Source: RCC90-49c sp051016155 (GTDB lineage Bacteria > Bacteroidota > Bacteroidia > Cytophagales > Amoebophilaceae). Taken from it: a stretch of DNA of 64,000 nucleotides. The DNA lies in contig CP136537.1 of NCBI GenBank assembly GCA_051016155.1, forward strand, positions 372,001 to 436,000, in the 5' to 3' direction. The position numbers were made by a program, and so were the translations under genes. A model generated the notes under the pieces. That model did no database searches. It saw only the letters and a program-made list of their open reading frames with translations, and was not told the DNA's origin. Positions 60,162 through 64,000 of this stretch are shown in pieces. The number at the start of each line of letters is the position of its first letter. Within the stretch, counting starts at the first letter, position 1.

Positions 60162-61949
60162 ATGAATAACATTCGCAACTTCTGTATCATTGCTCATATT
60201 GACCATGGCAAGAGTACGCTGGCTGATCGGCTGCTGGAGGCCACGCAAACTGTGTCTGACAGGGACCTGCAGGCACAACTGCTAGACGACATGGATCTGG
60301 AGCGGGAGCGAGGCATTACTATTAAAAGCCATGCGATCCAGATGCACTATCCTTTCCAAGACCAGGTTTATGTGCTCAACCTGATCGATACGCCAGGCCA
60401 TGTAGACTTTTCTTACGAAGTTTCTCGGGCCATTGCTGCGTGCGAAGGCGCCCTCTTGGTTGTAGATGCCTCCCAGGGCATTGAAGCCCAGACTATCTCT
60501 AACCTCTATCTGGCTCTGGAGCACGACCTGACCATCATTCCTGTGCTCAACAAAGTGGATCTACCTGGGGCGATGCCCGAAGAGGTCAAAGACCAAATTG
60601 TAGACCTGCTAGGGTGCGAGCGCGAAAGTATCATTGCTGCTAGTGCCAAGGCTGGCATAGGCATCGAAGCCATTTTGCAAGCTATCATCACGCACATCCC
60701 TGCGCCTGTGGGCAAGTTAGAAGCTCCTTTGCAAGCCATGATCTTTGATTCGGTGTATAATTCCTTTCGGGGCATCGAAGTCTATTTCAGGGTGCTCAAT
60801 GGCACCATGCGCCAAGGAGATCAAGTGAAGTTTCTCAGCACGGGAAAAACCTATCAAGCAGATGAGATTGGTATTCTTCAGTTGCGCCAAACGCCACAAG
60901 CGGCCCTCAGTGCAGGCAACGTAGGCTACCTCATTTCTGGCATCAAAGAGGCACGTGAGGTCAAAGTAGGTGATACGATCACACATGTGAATAACCCCTG
61001 CAGCGAGGCCATTCAGGGCTTTGAAGACGTCAAGCCCATGGTTTTTGCAGGTATTTATCCGGTAGATACCTCGGAGTACGAAGAACTACGTACTTCTATG
61101 GAAAAGCTACAGCTCAACGATGCTTCGCTAGTGTGGGAGCCTGAAATGTCTGCTGCGTTGGGTTTTGGCTTTCGGTGTGGCTTCTTAGGCATGTTACACA
61201 TGGAAATCGTGCAGGAGCGCCTAGAGCGGGAGTTCAACATGACGGTGATTACTACCGTGCCTTCTGTACAGTTTCATGTGGTGGATAAGCAGGGCGACAT
61301 CCAAAAAGTCAATGCTCCTTCTGAAATGCCAGATCCAGGTCTTATTGGCGAGATACAAGAGCCTTTTATCAGGGCACAGATCATTACGAAGCCTGAGTTT
61401 ATTGGTGGTATCATGAAGCTGTGTATTGACAAAAGAGGTACGCTCCAAAACCAAGTATACCTCACAGCTGATCGGGTAGAGCTCTCTTTTGCGCTCCCCT
61501 TGGCGAAGATTGTGTTTGACTTCTTTGACAAGCTCAAAAGTATTTCTAAAGGCTATGCCTCGCTGGACTACGAGCTGACTGGTTTTCTACCCTCACAACT
61601 CGTCAAACTCGACATTTTGTTGGGGGGTGAAAAGGTAGATGCACTATCTGCTATAGTACACCGCTCCAAGGCCTACGAGTGGGGCAAAAAACTTTGCGAA
61701 AAGCTTAAAGAGCTCTTGCCCCGGCAGATGTTTGAGATCGCCATCCAGGCGGCCATTGGTAACAAAGTGATTGCCCGAGAAACGGTGAAAGCACTGCGCA
61801 AGAACGTTATTGCCAAATGTTATGGCGGCGATATTTCGAGGAAAAGAAAGCTTTTAGAAAAGCAGAAGAAAGGCAAGAAACGCATGCGCCAGGTGGGGTC
61901 AGTAGAGATTCCTCAAGAAGCCTTTTTGGCTGTGCTGAAGCTAGACTGA
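60162..61949 (+). CDS. lepA: Elongation factor 4 (LepA)
   Basis: Ribosomal GTPase that acts on translocation and ribosome biogenesis. 595 residues, full length. G1 AHIDHGKSTLADRL, G2 RERGITIK, G3 DTPGHVDF, G4 NKVDLP, G5 SAKAG, then EF-G-like domains and the LepA-specific C-terminal domain (GGDISRKRKLLEKQKKGKKRMRQVG). The start ATG at 60162 follows GAGAGGGAA, one of the few purine-rich stretches at a start in this window. Confidence 0.97.
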   Translation: MNNIRNFCIIAHIDHGKSTLADRLLEATQTVSDRDLQAQLLDDMDLERERGITIKSHAIQMHYPFQDQVYVLNLIDTPGHVDFSYEVSRAIAACEGALLVVDASQGIEAQTISNLYLALEHDLTIIPVLNKVDLPGAMPEEVKDQIVDLLGCERESIIAASAKAGIGIEAILQAIITHIPAPVGKLEAPLQAMIFDSVYNSFRGIEVYFRVLNGTMRQGDQVKFLSTGKTYQADEIGILQLRQTPQAALSAGNVGYLISGIKEAREVKVGDTITHVNNPCSEAIQGFEDVKPMVFAGIYPVDTSEYEELRTSMEKLQLNDASLVWEPEMSAALGFGFRCGFLGMLHMEIVQERLEREFNMTVITTVPSVQFHVVDKQGDIQKVNAPSEMPDPGLIGEIQEPFIRAQIITKPEFIGGIMKLCIDKRGTLQNQVYLTADRVELSFALPLAKIVFDFFDKLKSISKGYASLDYELTGFLPSQLVKLDILLGGEKVDALSAIVHRSKAYEWGKKLCEKLKELLPRQMFEIAIQAAIGNKVIARETVKALRKNVIAKCYGGDISRKRKLLEKQKKGKKRMRQVGSVEIPQEAFLAVLKLD

Positions 61950-61950
61950 A

Positions 61951-62165
61951 GCCATCATGTTATTGAGTGATTTTGTGATCGGTTGATTTGTCGATTTTGT
62001 GATCGGTTGATTTGCCAATTTTGTGATCGGTTGATTTGCCAATTTTATGATTGGATGATTTGCCGATTTTGTGATCGGTTGATTTGCCAATTTTGTGATC
62101 GGGTGATTTGCCGATTTTGTGGCTTTAAGGTGACTCTTGGGCTTGGAAAGACCTATTTTTAGAGG
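61951..62165 (-). repeat. 24-bp tandem array, expanded octamer repeat after lepA
   Basis: A unit of 24 bases (GATCGGTTGATTTGCC plus AATTTTGT) is repeated about six to seven times between 61967 and 62120 with few changes. Each unit consists of three 8-bp sub-units. On the minus strand the array ends AATCACTC, AATAACAT, GATGGCTTC, the usual terminal box, which overlaps the region just after the lepA stop. A head-like sequence (AGGTCTTTCCAAGCCC) follows at the far end. Confidence 0.85.
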
Positions 62166-62194
62166 GCTGGTAGGACATTAGGTGTACCTTGAAA

Positions 62195-62433
62195 CAGGCT
62201 CGATTGATAAATAGCTCAATGACAAATGCCATAATGAACAAATAATCCAATAATCAAATAGCCCAATAAAAAAATAGTCTAATAAAGCAATAAACAAATA
62301 ATCTAATAATCAAATAGCTCAATAAACAAATAGTCTAATAAGGCAATAAACAAATAATCAAATAGCCCAATAAACAAATAGTCTAATAAGGCAATAAACA
62401 AATAATCAAATAGCCCAATAAAAAAATGACCGT
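62195..62433 (+). repeat. 24-bp tandem array, expanded octamer repeat before the last gene
   Basis: Two alternating 24-bp blocks, AATAAACAAATAGTCT plus AATAAGGC and AATAAACAAATAATCA plus AATAGCCC, repeated from about 62240 to 62425, each made of three AATNNNNN octamers. The array ends AATAGCCC, AATAAAAA, AATGACCG, and the ATG in the last unit is the start of the next gene. It faces the minus-strand array at 61951-62165. Confidence 0.85.
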
Positions 62434-64000
62434 ACGTCGTTCTTACCTTACTCTTTCTTTACTGCTACTATTCCACACATTGTCAGCCCATACTGACAAG
62501 GCGCTACTGAGGCGTTATAAAGCAGCTAAAAAATACTACACTACTGCCAATTATGAAGCCGCCAAGGCTATCCTAGCTCCTCTCACAGACCTAGCCCAAA
62601 AGAATGACATTACTCCCTATGCCCTTTTCTACTATGCTTTGTCTGCTTATCACAACGAGGAGGCTGCACTGGCAGAAAACATTTTGATGACGCTAGCAGC
62701 AGAGTTTCCTGGCTGGGAGCAGCAAGATGAAGTGTGGTATTGGCTAGGTCAGCTCAGGTGTGAGGCAAAAGACCATAGCGCTGGGCTGGCCTATCTAGCA
62801 AAGATTTCAGATCAGTCGCTTGAAAAGTCTGTAGAACAGATGAAGGGGCATTTTTTACAACAACTAGACGACCTAGAGGCACTGCAGACACTCCATAGGC
62901 AATATCCCGAGGACAGCGTGGTGGCCAAGGCGCTGCTGGACCTGATGACTCGTCAGCCCTTCATCAAGCGCGACCTTGCCTTGATGCATACACTGACCCG
63001 CGATTTTGACCTGACGGTAATGGATCATGATCCTCTCCAAAACGTGGCTTCTCTGAAGAAAAACAGCTACAACGTGGCTGTCTTTTTTCCTTTTTTTGTA
63101 GATGAGGTAGACTACGAAGAGGAGGAGAGCAGCAATGCATTTGTCATAGCGCTTTATCAGGGCATCAAAATGGCTGTGGCAGCACTGGCTGACCAAGGCG
63201 TTAACATTAATCTATTTGCCTATGACACTAAGAAGGACCCTGAAACAACCGCTGCCTTACTGGAACAAGAAGAGCTCAAAGGAATGGATCTGATCATCGG
63301 CCCTTTATATGCTGCCACGATTCCGCTAGTAGCTGAATTTGCCCAGGCGCACCAAATCAATGTGTTCAATCCGCTTTCCGAAAATGCCGATGTGGTGAGA
63401 GAGAATCCTTTTGTCTTCTTGTTTCAATCGAGCTTAGAGACACAAGCTAGAAAAGCAGCTGAGTTTACATTACAGCACGTTGAGGAGGATAGTCGTGTGG
63501 GCATTATTTATGGCACTTCCTCTAAGGACTTTATCAGAGCGCATGCTTATAAGCAATACATCGAGCACAGCACTGGCCAGGAGGTGGCCATGATGCTGGC
63601 CCTGGCCCCAGAGGATGCTTCAAGCCTCTTGAGCACACTTAATGAAGCAAAAAGGGCTGATCAAAACGAAGAGGAAGAGGCGCCTATGCTTAATTTAGAT
63701 CATCTGACACACCTTTATCTAGCCTCCGAAGATGAGCTGACAGTTGCCAGTGTGCTCAGTGCTGTAGCCATCACTAGGCTCAAGCCCTACATCATTGGTC
63801 ATGAAGCATGGCTCCAGCAAAGCTTACTTACTGTTGATCAGCTACAACAACTTCGCCTGTATCTTCTAGCGCCTCACCATGTGGACTACACAAAGGAAAG
63901 TATCCATGCGTTCAGAAGTAGCTTTTATGACCAATCTGCACAGTATCCTACTCATTATGCCTGTGTAGGCTATGAAATGATGTTATTTCTGGGGCAAATG
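62426..64000 (+). CDS. TPR plus periplasmic-binding-protein-like exported protein (partial)
   Basis: Open from the ATG at 62426 to the window end (525 codons, no stop), so the 3' end is missing. Signal peptide MTVRRSYLTLSLLLLFHTLS, then a TPR-like region of about 180 residues (YYTTANYEAAKAILAPL, YALFYYALSAYHNEEAALAE, DEVWYWLGQLRCEAKD), then from about residue 215 a periplasmic-binding-protein type I fold: NVAVFFPFFVDEVDYEEEE, ALYQGIKMAVAALADQGVNINLFAYDTKKDPE, GMDLIIGPLYAATIPLVAEFAQAHQINVFNPLS, DSRVGIIYGTSSKDF. Similar domain pairs occur in Bacteroidota and in LpoA-like envelope proteins. Ligand unknown. The start lies within the octamer array. Confidence 0.75.
   Translation, partial: MTVRRSYLTLSLLLLFHTLSAHTDKALLRRYKAAKKYYTTANYEAAKAILAPLTDLAQKNDITPYALFYYALSAYHNEEAALAENILMTLAAEFPGWEQQDEVWYWLGQLRCEAKDHSAGLAYLAKISDQSLEKSVEQMKGHFLQQLDDLEALQTLHRQYPEDSVVAKALLDLMTRQPFIKRDLALMHTLTRDFDLTVMDHDPLQNVASLKKNSYNVAVFFPFFVDEVDYEEEESSNAFVIALYQGIKMAVAALADQGVNINLFAYDTKKDPETTAALLEQEELKGMDLIIGPLYAATIPLVAEFAQAHQINVFNPLSENADVVRENPFVFLFQSSLETQARKAAEFTLQHVEEDSRVGIIYGTSSKDFIRAHAYKQYIEHSTGQEVAMMLALAPEDASSLLSTLNEAKRADQNEEEEAPMLNLDHLTHLYLASEDELTVASVLSAVAITRLKPYIIGHEAWLQQSLLTVDQLQQLRLYLLAPHHVDYTKESIHAFRSSFYDQSAQYPTHYACVGYEMMLFLGQM

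Noticed and set aside
61967..62120. Regular 24-bp repeats that could be taken for a CRISPR array
   Set aside because: The repeats are directly adjacent without variable spacers, and no cas genes are near. It is a tandem expansion of the octamer family.

Overview
The window looks like a chromosomal segment of a member of the Bacteroidota, most likely a reduced, host-associated Cytophagales lineage of the Amoebophilus/Cardinium kind. This placement is inference, not proof. It rests on a gldKLMN cluster, the uppS-bamA-skp order typical of Bacteroidota, promoters of the TTG-N19-TAnnTTTG type, the near absence of Shine-Dalgarno sites, a tmRNA tag ending in YALAA, broken genes of the AAA-ATPase-like/PD-(D/E)XK family, and a heavy load of decayed insertion sequences. 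By eye the base composition is in the mid-40s %GC, higher than I recall for Amoebophilus or Cardinium, so I do not name a genus.

Layout. 1-2.4 kb: decayed IS481 and IS5-like elements. 2.4-16.9 kb: housekeeping genes, namely a membrane-anchored DOT1-like methyltransferase, gpmI, queA, an outer-membrane block (uppS, bamA, skp, two SurA/PpiC-type chaperones), dnaB, a Mur-ligase-like protein without catalytic motifs, and a DnaQ-type exonuclease. 16.9-17.1 kb: tRNA-Ser and tRNA-Pro. 17.4-24.5 kb: two nearly identical IS3 copies in inverted orientation enclosing dksA-like, rluB-like and 2-oxoacid dehydrogenase E2 genes, with an amputated lipoprotein gene and nuclease fragments at the edges. 24.8-33.1 kb: ctpA, ruvX, def, mscS-like, ssrA (tmRNA), a nuclease pseudogene, a cold-shock gene and glmM. 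33.2-38.8 kb: an insertion-sequence graveyard (truncated symporter, IS5, IS3, IS481, IS110, and IS5 carrying a nested IS200). 39-45 kb: recQ, a chimeric IS481/IS3 remnant and a MATE exporter. 45.3-50.9 kb: rodA-mrdA-mreD-mreC-mreB elongasome operon. 51-55.5 kb: gldK-L-M-N. 55.7-64 kb: mraY, a NUDIX gene with one internal stop, a lipocalin-like gene, tadA, pssA, lepA, and a long gene running off the right end.

How the genes fit together. MraY, GlmM, UppS, PBP2, RodA and MreBCD form a coherent peptidoglycan-building set. BamA, Skp and the PpiC/SurA proteins build the outer membrane. GldKLMN is the ring and motor core of the type IX secretion system. The recycling-type ligase (Mpl-like) has lost every catalytic motif while keeping an open frame.

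The most unusual signal is not a gene. It is a dispersed intergenic repeat family whose tail is a chain of 8-bp units (AATNNNNN, often AATCACNN) ending in a conserved ATGGCCTC-like box. I find about 17 copies. In two or three cases (def, tadA and the gene at 62426) the ATG of the terminal box is the start codon of the neighbouring gene, and around lepA the family has expanded into 24-bp tandem arrays.
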